Source of the DNA: an uncultured Ruminococcus sp.
GTDB taxonomy: Bacteria; Bacillota; Clostridia; Oscillospirales; Ruminococcaceae
Direction: 5' to 3'
Assembly (NCBI GenBank): GCA_947624295.1
Contig: CANQJV010000013.1
Location: forward strand, 1-47,357
DNA length: 47,357 nucleotides
Shown here piece by piece: positions 36,387 through 43,749 of the stretch; positions within the stretch are counted from its first letter, which is position 1, and each line of letters starts with the position of its first letter. A program made the position numbers and the translations under genes. The notes under the pieces are model-generated. The model had not been told where the DNA came from. It was given only the letters and a program-made list of their open reading frames with translations, and did not search any database.

Positions 36387-37253
36387 ATGAAAGAAATAGT
36401 AGGAATAAGATTCAAAAAAGGCGGAAAAGTCTATTATTTTTCGCCCCAAGGAGTAAAATTTGAAAAAGGTGACTATGCTGTTGTTGATACGTCACGAGGT
36501 AAAGAATGCGGTGAAGTCGTTATCCTGAACAGGGAAATTGCTGACAATGAACTCAATTCCCCGCTTAAGCCGATTATCCGTAAAGCTGATGCAAGGGATA
36601 AAGATATTCTTATGCAGAACCGTGCTAAAGAAAAAGAGGCTTTCAGAGTATGCGAGGAGAAAATAAAATTCCGTAATCTGAAAATGAATCTGATTGACGT
36701 GGAATGCACGTTTGATAATAACAAGATGCTTTTTTATTTCACGGCGGAAAACAGAATTGATTTCCGTGAACTTGTCAAAGATTTGGCGGCAGTATTCCGT
36801 ACACGTATTGAACTCCGTCAGATAGGCGTGCGGGACGAAGCAAAAGTTATAGGCGGTCTTGGAATATGCGGACGGGAATTTTGTTGTAAGGCGCATATGG
36901 GCGATTTTATTCCTGTTTCAATAAAAATGGCGAAAGAACAGGGACTTTCACTGAATCCCACGAAAATTTCAGGTACTTGCGGACGGCTTATGTGCTGTCT
37001 GAAAAATGAACAGCCTGCTTATGACGATTTACTCAAGATAACGCCGAAAATAGGTGCAATTGTTGTAACACCGAACGGCGATAAGGGTAAAGTTACAGAT
37101 GTTAATTTAATTACAGGGAAATTGCGTATAAAAACGGATAAATCCGAAGTGCCTGTTACTTTTGACCGTACGGAAGTAAAATTGCTGAAAGATGCCGAAA
37201 TAAAGCTGAATAAGGAAGAAATCAGGGCATTGAAGAAACTTGAGGATAAGTAA
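36387..37253 (+). CDS. ricT: RicT (YaaT/PSP1) regulatory protein
   Basis: A component of the RicFAT complex that promotes RNase Y-dependent RNA processing, and sporulation and competence in Bacillus. PSP1 domain C-terminal part with GICGREFCCKAHM and GTCGRLMCCLKNE, whose cysteines bind an iron-sulfur cluster with RicA/F. 288 residues. ATG 36387 lies behind AGGAG and 13 bp after holB. The stop overlaps queH start (TAATG). Confidence 0.95.
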   Translation: MKEIVGIRFKKGGKVYYFSPQGVKFEKGDYAVVDTSRGKECGEVVILNREIADNELNSPLKPIIRKADARDKDILMQNRAKEKEAFRVCEEKIKFRNLKMNLIDVECTFDNNKMLFYFTAENRIDFRELVKDLAAVFRTRIELRQIGVRDEAKVIGGLGICGREFCCKAHMGDFIPVSIKMAKEQGLSLNPTKISGTCGRLMCCLKNEQPAYDDLLKITPKIGAIVVTPNGDKGKVTDVNLITGKLRIKTDKSEVPVTFDRTEVKLLKDAEIKLNKEEIRALKKLEDK

Positions 37254-37888
37254 TGCAGAAGATAAATTACGGCAGAATGCTTGACGAAAAACTGCTTGAA
37301 TTGCAGAAAACAGGCGAAAAACCGCTGTTATTGTTGCACGCTTGTTGTGCGCCGTGTTCAAGCCATACGCTTTTGTATTTGTATAACTATTTTAACATTA
37401 CGGTTTATTTTTGTAACCCCAATATTGCGCCTGAATCCGAATATAATTTCAGGAAAGCTGAGTTAAAACGGCTTATAGCTGAACTTGCCCTTGATGTTAA
37501 AATAATTGACGAGGACTATAATCCCGAACCGTTCTATAAACTTGCGGAAGGTCTTGAGAATCTCCCCGAAAAAGGCGAACGCTGTCAGAAATGTATTGCA
37601 TACAGGCTTGAGAAAACGGCTGAACTTGCAAAAGAACTCGATTTTGACTATTTCACGACGACTTTGACAATAAGCCCTCATAAAGACAGTGATTTTATAA
37701 ACAGTTGCGGCGGAGAACTTGCCCGAAAATATAATATCAAGTATCTTTTTTCGGATTTCAAAAAACACGACGGCTATAAGCATTCGATACAGCTTTCAGC
37801 GCAGTATAACTTATACCGCCAGAATTATTGCGGTTGCATTTACAGTAAAAATATTAAAGGGAGTGCAGAAAATGCCGAAAGAACTTAA
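37253..37888 (+). CDS. queH: Epoxyqueuosine reductase QueH
   Basis: QueH reduces epoxyqueuosine to queuosine in tRNA. The DUF208 hallmark motifs are present: HACCAPCSSHTL, ERCQKCIAYR, and YRQNYCGC near the C-terminus, which together ligate the iron-sulfur and mononuclear iron sites. 211 residues. Its last 17 bases overlap the ybaK start. Confidence 0.95.
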   Translation: MQKINYGRMLDEKLLELQKTGEKPLLLLHACCAPCSSHTLLYLYNYFNITVYFCNPNIAPESEYNFRKAELKRLIAELALDVKIIDEDYNPEPFYKLAEGLENLPEKGERCQKCIAYRLEKTAELAKELDFDYFTTTLTISPHKDSDFINSCGGELARKYNIKYLFSDFKKHDGYKHSIQLSAQYNLYRQNYCGCIYSKNIKGSAENAERT

Positions 37889-38348
37889 AACAAATGCGAT
37901 GCGGTTTCTTGATAAATCGAATATAAAATACGAAATACAGACTTATGAATGCGATGAATTTATAGACGGTGTTCACGTTGCGGAAAAATTGAATCAGCCT
38001 CTTGACGAAACGTTCAAAACGCTGATAGCGCAAGGAAAATCGGGGACTTATTATTGTTTCCTGTTACCTGTAGCAATGGAACTTGATTTGAAGAAATCCG
38101 CTAAAAGTGTTAATGAAAAGTCAGTTGAACTGCTTCACGTAAAAGATATTACAAAAGTCACGGGATATGTTCGGGGAGGGTGTACTCCCATAGGTATGAA
38201 AAAGCAATTTATGACAGTTGTACATAATTCAGCGGAAAATCTTGATTTATTTTACATCAGCGGAGGGCGTATCGGTACACAAATAAAACTTTCCCCGCAA
38301 CTGCTTGTCAAGGCAATACGGGGAAAGTTTGCTGATATTATTCAGTGA
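37872..38348 (+). CDS. ybaK: YbaK/EbsC family Cys-tRNA(Pro)/Cys-tRNA(Cys) deacylase
   Basis: Editing enzyme that removes cysteine wrongly attached to tRNA-Pro. The YbaK/ProX fold is shown by YECDEFIDGVHVAEKL, the catalytic Lys region (ETFKTLIAQGK), and the GGCTPIGMKKQF loop. Length 158. ATG 37872 has GGGAG upstream inside queH, an overlap of 17 bases. An inverted repeat near its 3' end doubles as a terminator for hsp20 on the other strand. Confidence 0.94.
   Translation: MPKELKTNAMRFLDKSNIKYEIQTYECDEFIDGVHVAEKLNQPLDETFKTLIAQGKSGTYYCFLLPVAMELDLKKSAKSVNEKSVELLHVKDITKVTGYVRGGCTPIGMKKQFMTVVHNSAENLDLFYISGGRIGTQIKLSPQLLVKAIRGKFADIIQ
38286..38330 (-). terminator. Terminator of hsp20 inside the ybaK 3' coding end
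   Basis: A perfect 12-bp inverted repeat AAACTTTCCCCG / CGGGGAAAGTTT with a 21-nt loop; read on -, it ends in TTTTATTT. It begins ~26 bp past the hsp20 stop. Confidence 0.7.
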
Positions 38349-38355
38349 GGAGAGA

Positions 38356-38784
38356 TTACTTTATTTCAAGGCTCTTTGAAAACGGCTCCTGAGGTTTTTT
38401 CTTGGGGAGGTCAATGGTAAGGATACCGTTTTTGTATTCAGCTGAAATTTCATCTGCATTCACGTCTGAAATGCCGAAACTTCTCTTGAATGAGCCGTAT
38501 GAACGTTCACGGCGGATATACTTGCTGTTGTCGTCGCCGTCAGTTTTTTCAGCTTTGTGTTCAGCGGAAATCGTAATATAGTCACCGCTGATGTCAATCT
38601 TAATGTCCTCTTTGTTAAAACCGGGGAGTTCAGATTCCATTACATATTTGTCGCCCTTGTCAGCAATATCAGTTCTGAAAGCGTTAACCGACATACTTCC
38701 GCTGAAGAAGTCCTTATCGAGTTCATCGAGTGCGTTGAAAAGGCTGAAAGCGTTTCTTGTGAAAGGTGTTAAACCGTACATCAT
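38356..38784 (-). CDS. Small heat-shock protein (Hsp20 family)
   Basis: An alpha-crystallin-domain holdase (142 residues). ELPGFNKEDIKIDISGDYITI and the closing NGILTIDLPKKK with an I/L-x-I/L-like tail (SKSLEIK) are typical. ATG 38784 is behind GGAGG with 8 bp spacing. A CIRCE operator lies ~207 bp upstream, so HrcA control is likely if the promoter is there. Confidence 0.94.
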   Translation of the reverse strand: MMYGLTPFTRNAFSLFNALDELDKDFFSGSMSVNAFRTDIADKGDKYVMESELPGFNKEDIKIDISGDYITISAEHKAEKTDGDDNSKYIRRERSYGSFKRSFGISDVNADEISAEYKNGILTIDLPKKKPQEPFSKSLEIK

Positions 38785-38990
38785 AATAAATTCCTCCAAA
38801 AATAATTTTTTTCGATATATCGGACTATGTTGAAATTATATAGTGATAAAGTCCGGTATAATTATAGTTTGTGTTTTTTCTTATGAAATATACATATGCT
38901 CCATTGGAATCATTCCTTTCGTTTCATTGTCTATATAATAGACCCCGTTTATGATGATATTATGTTGATTAAGTGAAAAACAGATGAAAT

Positions 38991-39017
38991 TTAGCACTCT
39001 CACCTTTAGAGTGCTAA
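38991..39017. promoter_or_regulatory. CIRCE operator upstream of hsp20
   Basis: Perfect TTAGCACTC-N9-GAGTGCTAA. A further GAGTGCTAA half-site is at 39032-39040, separated by 14 bp. Confidence 0.92.
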
Positions 39018-39031
39018 CGCTCGCTAAAACA

Positions 39032-39040
39032 GAGTGCTAA
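39032..39040 (+). promoter_or_regulatory. Extra CIRCE half-site
   Basis: GAGTGCTAA repeated 14 bp after the complete CIRCE, giving three half-sites in total. Confidence 0.75.
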
Positions 39041-39155
39041 ATTCGGCAAATTATTATTGTTATATATGAAATTCAGTAAAAAGTGACAAATCAATAAAAT
39101 TATGATATAGCCGGTGATAATTTAATCAATCTCAATAGATTATATATTAAATTTT

Positions 39156-39318
39156 CACGGAAATCAATTTTCAAAAAATCACCGGATTTGTAAGATTGTT
39201 TTATAGCATTTTGAGTAGTAATTTCATTCAAAATCACTTGAAAATGATTCTGAAATTAACATTAACAATACTAAATTGTATTAGTTTAATTATTTTATCA
39301 ATAAAATTGATTTCCATG
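39156..39318. mobile_element. MITE-like element, copy 2 (163 bp), with 10-bp target duplication
   Basis: Left end CACGGAAATCAATTTT, right end AAAATTGATTTCCATG (one mismatch to the perfect inverse). It is flanked by identical ATTAAATTTT at 39146-39155 and 39319-39328. Compared with copy 1 it contains ~56 bp more after the left end, bordered by short CAAAAATCAC-like repeats. No coding capacity. Confidence 0.9.
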
Positions 39319-39337
39319 ATTAAATTTTATAAAACTA

Positions 39338-39366
39338 TTGAAATAAAGTTGGATATATGGTATAAT
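39338..39366 (+). promoter_or_regulatory. Promoter of nadB-nadC
   Basis: TTGAAA (39338-39343), 17-bp spacer, TATAAT (39361-39366). The -35 box is 10 bp downstream of the MITE target duplication. Confidence 0.8.
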
Positions 39367-39403
39367 ATAATTACTATTACATTTTGCAAAGGGCGTGTTT
39401 TTT

Positions 39404-40861
39404 ATGTCTGTAAATTATGATGTTATTATAGCAGGGTGCGGTGCGGCAGGTCTTTATTCTGCTATCAACCTCCCCGAAAATCTGAAGATACTTATTTTAT
39501 GCAAGCGTGAACTTTCCCTCTGTAACTCCATGCTTGCGCAGGGCGGTATTGCGGGAGTCTATAATTCGCCGTCTGATAATATCCAATATCATCAGAATGA
39601 TACACTTGTTGCGGGAAGTTTCAAGAATAATGTCGAAGCTGTACATACGCTTGTAAGCGAAGCAGCGCAGGATTTGGAACATATTATAAAACTTGGTGTT
39701 GAATTTGACAAAAATCCGGACGGTTCATACCATAGAACGCTTGAGGGCGGTCATAGTCACCATAGGATTTTCCACAAAGCTGATTCCACGGGTAAGGAGA
39801 TTACTACAACTTTGCTTGAGAACGTTCAGCAACTCCCGAATGTCACCATAATGGAAAATACCATAATGTGCGGAGTAAAAAAGACTTCTACGGGCTATTC
39901 TGCATTTCTTAAAGATGCTGATAATAACTATATAACGGCAAACTGTCATTTTATGATACTTGCAACAGGCGGTATAGGGCGAGTTTACCAGTTCACGACA
40001 AATTCCGCTATTGCTACGGGTGACGGTATTACTTTTGCGTATGAAATGGGTGCTAAAATTAAAAATTTAAGCTATGTGCAATTTCACCCGACCGCATTCA
40101 ATAACCGTGCTACACGTGAATGCTTTTTAATTTCGGAGGCAGTACGTGGAGAGGGTGCGTATCTCCTGAACTGCCATAAGGAACGTTTTATGCAGAATTA
40201 CGACAAACGCCTTGAACTTGCGCCACGTGACGTTGTATCGCACGCAATCGTGCTTGAATCACGCAAACAGCATTCCACGGAATTTTATCTTGATATAAGC
40301 TATAAGGACAGCGATTTCCTGAAAAAGCGTTTCCCGATGATATATCATAACTTGTTGGAGCAGGGTTACGACCTCACGAAAGAGCCTGTACCGATTTTCC
40401 CGTGTCAGCACTATCTTATGGGCGGTATTGATGTTGACCGCAATTCGGAAACGACTTTGCCGAACCTCTATGCTTGCGGAGAATGTTCACATACAGGCGT
40501 TCACGGAAGTAACAGGCTTGCAAGCAATTCGCTTTTAGAGGCACTTGTATTTTCACGTCACGCTGCTGAAAATATTGCCTCGAAACTCGATACAGCACCT
40601 GCTGATTTTGAGGAGGCTGAATTTGATGCAAATATAGGTGCGGAACATATTCCGTCAGGAATCCGTACTGAAACAAGGAAAATTATGCAGAACAGTTATT
40701 TTGTTATCCCCGACAAAGAATCAGCAGTTGAGGGTCTGGAACGTGTTACAGCTATACGCAATGACCTGTTAAGCGGAAAATACGTTGTTGATGCGGACTA
40801 TGTTCTTGCGAAATCAATTGTAACTGTTGCATATATCATACTAAATGAAGTTATACAATGA
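39404..40861 (+). CDS. nadB: L-aspartate oxidase
   Basis: NadB oxidises aspartate to iminoaspartate with FAD, the first step of NAD synthesis, passing the product to NadA. N-terminal FAD-binding CGAAGLYSAINL, LAQGGIAGV, ADSTGKEITTTLL, LATGGIGRVY, VQFHPTAF, RGEGAYLLN and GGIDVDRNSETTLPNLYACGE are present. At 485 residues it is shorter than E. coli NadB, with a reduced C-terminal helical domain. ATG 39404 has AAAGGG upstream. nadA is ~33 kb away at 5625. Confidence 0.95.
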   Translation: MSVNYDVIIAGCGAAGLYSAINLPENLKILILCKRELSLCNSMLAQGGIAGVYNSPSDNIQYHQNDTLVAGSFKNNVEAVHTLVSEAAQDLEHIIKLGVEFDKNPDGSYHRTLEGGHSHHRIFHKADSTGKEITTTLLENVQQLPNVTIMENTIMCGVKKTSTGYSAFLKDADNNYITANCHFMILATGGIGRVYQFTTNSAIATGDGITFAYEMGAKIKNLSYVQFHPTAFNNRATRECFLISEAVRGEGAYLLNCHKERFMQNYDKRLELAPRDVVSHAIVLESRKQHSTEFYLDISYKDSDFLKKRFPMIYHNLLEQGYDLTKEPVPIFPCQHYLMGGIDVDRNSETTLPNLYACGECSHTGVHGSNRLASNSLLEALVFSRHAAENIASKLDTAPADFEEAEFDANIGAEHIPSGIRTETRKIMQNSYFVIPDKESAVEGLERVTAIRNDLLSGKYVVDADYVLAKSIVTVAYIILNEVIQ

Positions 40862-40894
40862 TATATAAATATAAATTATAAAGGAGAAAAAATT

Positions 40895-41260
40895 ATGGAT
40901 TTTGATTGGACTAAATCAATGGGTTTCGATAAACTCGGGCTTTACTATGAGATTGGAATGGACGGCATAGAGGGCGAATGTTTTGATTACAGCGTGTATC
41001 TTGACGGTGACGTTACAGAAGAAAAACGTGATGAAATTACCAAGGCAATAGGAGAATATTTCGCACCTTATGACGAAAAAGAAATATATACAGGCTATCT
41101 TAATGTTTCCGCAGAAGATGATAAAATCATGATTTATCTTGATTTGGGAAATGTCAGCCCACAATATGAACAGGTTTCAATCAACGGCATTTTACAGGCT
41201 ATTAACAATGTATCAGGCATAAAATCTGTTGTAGTGAATGAGGGTCTTGGCGAGTTTTAA
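40895..41260 (+). CDS. Unrecognised acidic protein between nadB and nadC (121 aa)
   Basis: ATG 40895 lies behind AAGGAG. The protein is small, strongly acidic, with an alternating strand-helix pattern (CFDYSVYLDGD, EKRDEITKAIGEYF, KIMIYLDLGN, GILQAINNVSGIKSVVVNEG). No Cys cluster, membrane segment or nucleotide motif is visible, and I recognise no family. Placement 34 bp after nadB and 13 bp before nadC indicates co-transcription; whether it affects NAD synthesis is unknown. Confidence 0.75.
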   Translation: MDFDWTKSMGFDKLGLYYEIGMDGIEGECFDYSVYLDGDVTEEKRDEITKAIGEYFAPYDEKEIYTGYLNVSAEDDKIMIYLDLGNVSPQYEQVSINGILQAINNVSGIKSVVVNEGLGEF

Positions 41261-41272
41261 GAGGTGATTTTT

Positions 41273-42112
41273 ATGAAACTTTTACAGTGCTATATTGATA
41301 ATATAATAACAACAGCACTTATGGAGGATATAAACTATATTGATGCTGCTGCTGATAACCTGATACCGCCCGAACATAGAAGTTCAGCGTATTATGTTGC
41401 GAAAGATACGGGTATTGTCTGCGGAATTGACATTGCCAAGAGAGTCTTTGAACTTGCAGGCGGTGATGTTGAGTTCAGGATACTTATGCAGGACGGCGCA
41501 AAAGTAAATAAGGGTGATATTATTGCTGAAATGGACGGCAGTACGCTGACACTCCTGAAAGGCGAAAGGACAGCATTGAACATATTACAGCATATGTCGG
41601 GCATTGCAACAGCTACAAATAAATGCGTGGAACTTGTTGCGGGAACGAATGCATCAGTTACCGATACAAGGAAAACACTCCCGGGACTTCGTGCGTTACA
41701 GAAGTATGCTGTTACAGTAGGAGGAGGAAAAAATCATAGATATAACTTGTCTGATTGTGCGATGCTGAAAGACAATCATATTGACGCATACGGAGGAATT
41801 ACGCCTGCTGTAGCGGAACTCCGTAAGAAAATCGGGCATACTGTCAAGATTGAGGTAGAAGTCCGTACGCTTGATGAACTGCGTGAGGCACTCGAAAACA
41901 GAGTTGAAATTATTATGCTGGACAATATGAGTTGTGACGAGATGAAACAGGCGGTTGAAATCACGTCAGGCAAGGCACTTCTTGAGGCATCGGGGAATAT
42001 TACTTCGGAAAATATACGTGCTGTAGCTGAAACAGGTGTTGATATTATTTCTTTAGGAGCGCTTACACATTCAGTGAAATGTTTTGACATATCAATGAAA
42101 ATCAACAAATAA
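41273..42112 (+). CDS. nadC: Nicotinate-nucleotide pyrophosphorylase (quinolinate phosphoribosyltransferase)
   Basis: NadC converts quinolinate and PRPP to nicotinate mononucleotide. Seen: ERTALNILQHMSGIAT, TDTRKTLPGLR, KYAVTVGGGKNHRYNL, DNHID and the barrel-end SGNITSENIRAVAETGVD. Length 279 is normal. ATG 41273 is used rather than GTG 41264, which lies in the RBS (GAGGTGA). The last ~300 bp are echoed in a decayed copy at 42159-42274. Confidence 0.96.
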   Translation: MKLLQCYIDNIITTALMEDINYIDAAADNLIPPEHRSSAYYVAKDTGIVCGIDIAKRVFELAGGDVEFRILMQDGAKVNKGDIIAEMDGSTLTLLKGERTALNILQHMSGIATATNKCVELVAGTNASVTDTRKTLPGLRALQKYAVTVGGGKNHRYNLSDCAMLKDNHIDAYGGITPAVAELRKKIGHTVKIEVEVRTLDELREALENRVEIIMLDNMSCDEMKQAVEITSGKALLEASGNITSENIRAVAETGVDIISLGALTHSVKCFDISMKINK

Positions 42113-42117
42113 AAAAC

Positions 42118-42148
42118 ATCTCCCTTGAAAAAATTCAGAGGAGGTTTT
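42118..42148 (+). terminator. Terminator of nadC (imperfect)
   Basis: ATCTCCCTTGAA and TTCAGAGGAGGT pair with one mismatch, followed by TTT. It is a sequence relative of the terminator at 42280. Confidence 0.65.
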
Positions 42149-42158
42149 GGGTAAATTT

Positions 42159-42274
42159 GTAGCGGAATTTCGTGAGAAATCGGGCATATTGTAAAATTCA
42201 AGCTGAAATCGTAAGGCAAGGCAATTGCACATTCAGTAAAATGTTTTTACATATCAATGAAAATCAACAAATAA
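42159..42274 (+). pseudogene. Decayed partial duplicate of the nadC 3' end
   Basis: Starts gtagcggaatttcgtgagaa, matching nadC from 41810 (gtagcggaactccgtaagaa). After ~60 bp the match jumps to the nadC end, cattcagtaaaatgtttt..acatatcaatgaaaatcaac and a stop at 42272. About 190 bp of the corresponding nadC sequence are missing and the frame is broken. Non-functional. Confidence 0.85.
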
Positions 42275-42279
42275 AAAAT

Positions 42280-42310
42280 ATCTCCCTTGAAAAATTCAGG
42301 GGAGATTTTT
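42280..42310 (+). terminator. Terminator, duplicated with the nadC tail
   Basis: 12-bp stem ATCTCCCTTGAA / TTCAGGGGAGAT with a 3-nt loop and TTTTT. It is a better hairpin than the parental copy at 42118. Confidence 0.85.
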
Positions 42311-42340
42311 GTGACTTGTTAAAACAGTTGCCCATAGATT

Positions 42341-42373
42341 AAACCTGTCCGGAATGCACCGGACAGGTTTTTT
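42341..42373. terminator. Strong bidirectional terminator
   Basis: Perfect 12-bp stem AAACCTGTCCGG / CCGGACAGGTTT, loop AATGCA, followed by TTT; serves the - strand CAP-dockerin gene and backs up nadC. Confidence 0.9.
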
Positions 42374-42411
42374 ATTTGGTGTGTTAAACTGAAGATTGCT
42401 TGAGTTAATGA

Positions 42412-43215
42412 TTAGAATTCATACGGGAGAGCAGTGTACTCGCCGATGATATATCTCATCATTGCCTTTGCATCAGCCTCTGTAATTCTGCCGTCTTTGA
42501 AGCAGTCAGCAGCTTCGAGCTGAGCATCGTTGAGGTAAGCGGGGCTACCTTCCTGTTTGTTGCGGATATATTCAACAAGAGTGATATAGTCGAATGTGTT
42601 GATTGCAGCATCACCGTTTACGTCGCCTTCGTCAGCAGGAACGATAACCTTATCGCTCGGGAGATACTGTCCAGCATATTCGTAATCATCACCTCTCTGG
42701 TCTTGCAGGAAAATCTGTGACCAGTAATATTCACATCCGCCAAAACCTTCAGGATTATAAACAAGACCAACACCCATATGAGTAATATCAGGGTTTGTGA
42801 TTGCGGCCCAGTGGTTAGGAGAATTTCTGAATGATTCCATAGCTGATTCAGCTGTGTCATAACCTGCTGTGAGGTTTTCAAAAATGTTTTTCCATTGTGC
42901 GGTATCCCAGTCAATGATTGATGTGAAATGTGTGCCGTCCGGTCGAATATGACCCCATACTTCAGAAGCCTCACCGGCTCTTTGTTCAGCGCAGTCCATA
43001 AGATAAGGAACGCAGTAGAGTTCTCTGAGACCGAGAGCTTTTCTTTCAGCGTTTATCTGCATAGCCATTTCGTTAATCATCTCAGAAATTTTAGCTTCTG
43101 ACAAATCCTCGCCGTGAGCAGTAGAAACTGTAAAGATAGCAGTTGTGCAGGTCATAACCAGTGCAGTGAGAATGCTCACCATTTTTGAATAAAATCTTTT
43201 TGCTGTTGCTAACAT
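42412..43215 (-). CDS. Secreted CAP-domain protein with C-terminal dockerin (267 aa)
   Basis: Signal peptide ~1-35, a CAP/SCP-PR1 domain ~45-185 (INAERKALGLREL, CAEQRAGEASEVWGHIRPDG, ENLTAGYDTAESAMESFRNS, HWAAITNPDITHMGVGL), and a type I dockerin at ~196-267. Both dockerin repeats are recognisable: GDVNGDAAINTFDYITLVEYI, then CFKDGRITEADAKAMMRYI. It lacks any catalytic triad I can identify; CAP proteins often bind ligands or the cell surface. ATG 43215 is behind GGAGG. Promoter at 43287-43315. Confidence 0.92.
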   Translation of the reverse strand: MLATAKRFYSKMVSILTALVMTCTTAIFTVSTAHGEDLSEAKISEMINEMAMQINAERKALGLRELYCVPYLMDCAEQRAGEASEVWGHIRPDGTHFTSIIDWDTAQWKNIFENLTAGYDTAESAMESFRNSPNHWAAITNPDITHMGVGLVYNPEGFGGCEYYWSQIFLQDQRGDDYEYAGQYLPSDKVIVPADEGDVNGDAAINTFDYITLVEYIRNKQEGSPAYLNDAQLEAADCFKDGRITEADAKAMMRYIIGEYTALPYEF

Positions 43216-43286
43216 AAATACACACCTCCGAAAAATTTACGCCGGGTTTAACGCTTATTGAATTTTCCACCCGTAATCTATAATGT

Positions 43287-43315
43287 ATTATAGCATATGA
43301 TTTTGGAAAATTCAA
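43287..43315 (-). promoter_or_regulatory. Promoter of the CAP-dockerin gene
   Basis: On -, TTGAAT, 17-bp spacer, TATAAT (43292-43287). Confidence 0.8.
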
Positions 43316-43749
43316 GGATTTTAATTCGCTTTTGGCAATTTTAACAATAAATTTCGTTATTTTGCACAATGAATTTTTATACTGTTTGTATAATTTATTT
43401 TTTAATATATCGGGCGGATTGCTAAATTAAAATTTCATATACCCGTATATATTTGGCTTATATTGAAATGGCAATTAAAATTTTTCTTGACATTTCTGTA
43501 CGCTTATGGTATAATTATTTTCATGTAAGCGTTGACTTCATATGCATCTTAAAATCTTAATTTTGTCGTTCCAATAATGGGAAGTTAACATATCGATTAA
43601 TCGTTTTCTGTTCTCTTTCTATGATTCTATTCTACCACTGTTTTTCCGTTTTTTACACCCCAAAAAAAAGATTTTTTACTGTAAAATTACGTCATTTATA
43701 ATTTTTCAGCAAAAAGGTGCAAATATTTTAAGAAAGGAGTAGGCTTGCT
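43316..43749 (+). other. Gene-free region with promoter and long leader
   Basis: A consensus promoter (43487-43515) lies near the centre. The ~228-nt 5' leader after it is AT-rich, contains the inverted repeat TTCC-AATAATG-GGAA (43570-43584) and several T- and A-runs, and no ORF of note. I do not recognise any known riboswitch, T-box or protein-binding leader in it. Confidence 0.6.
43487..43515 (+). promoter_or_regulatory. Promoter of the XRE-cupin-AMP ligase gene
   Basis: TTGACA (43487-43492), 17-bp spacer, TATAAT (43510-43515): full consensus, ~235 bp before the start codon. Confidence 0.88.

Larger units (their letters stand above)
38785..39403. other. Gene-free region hsp20-nadB with operators and MITE
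   Basis: Within this 619-bp stretch I see: nested inverted repeats CGGACT...AGTCCG (38821-38855) and a perfect palindrome GTCTAT-ATA-ATAGAC (38929-38943); a CIRCE with an additional half-site (38991-39040); a MITE with target duplications (39146-39328); and the nadB promoter (39338-39366). No credible gene. Confidence 0.8.

Noticed and set aside
38870..38930. Tiny - strand ORF (MEHMYIS) with an AAAGGA-like site
   Set aside because: Only 7-10 codons and no independent support; too short to call.
39196..39420. 74-codon + frame in and after the MITE
   Set aside because: It lies in AT-rich transposon sequence, crosses the nadB promoter and lacks an RBS.
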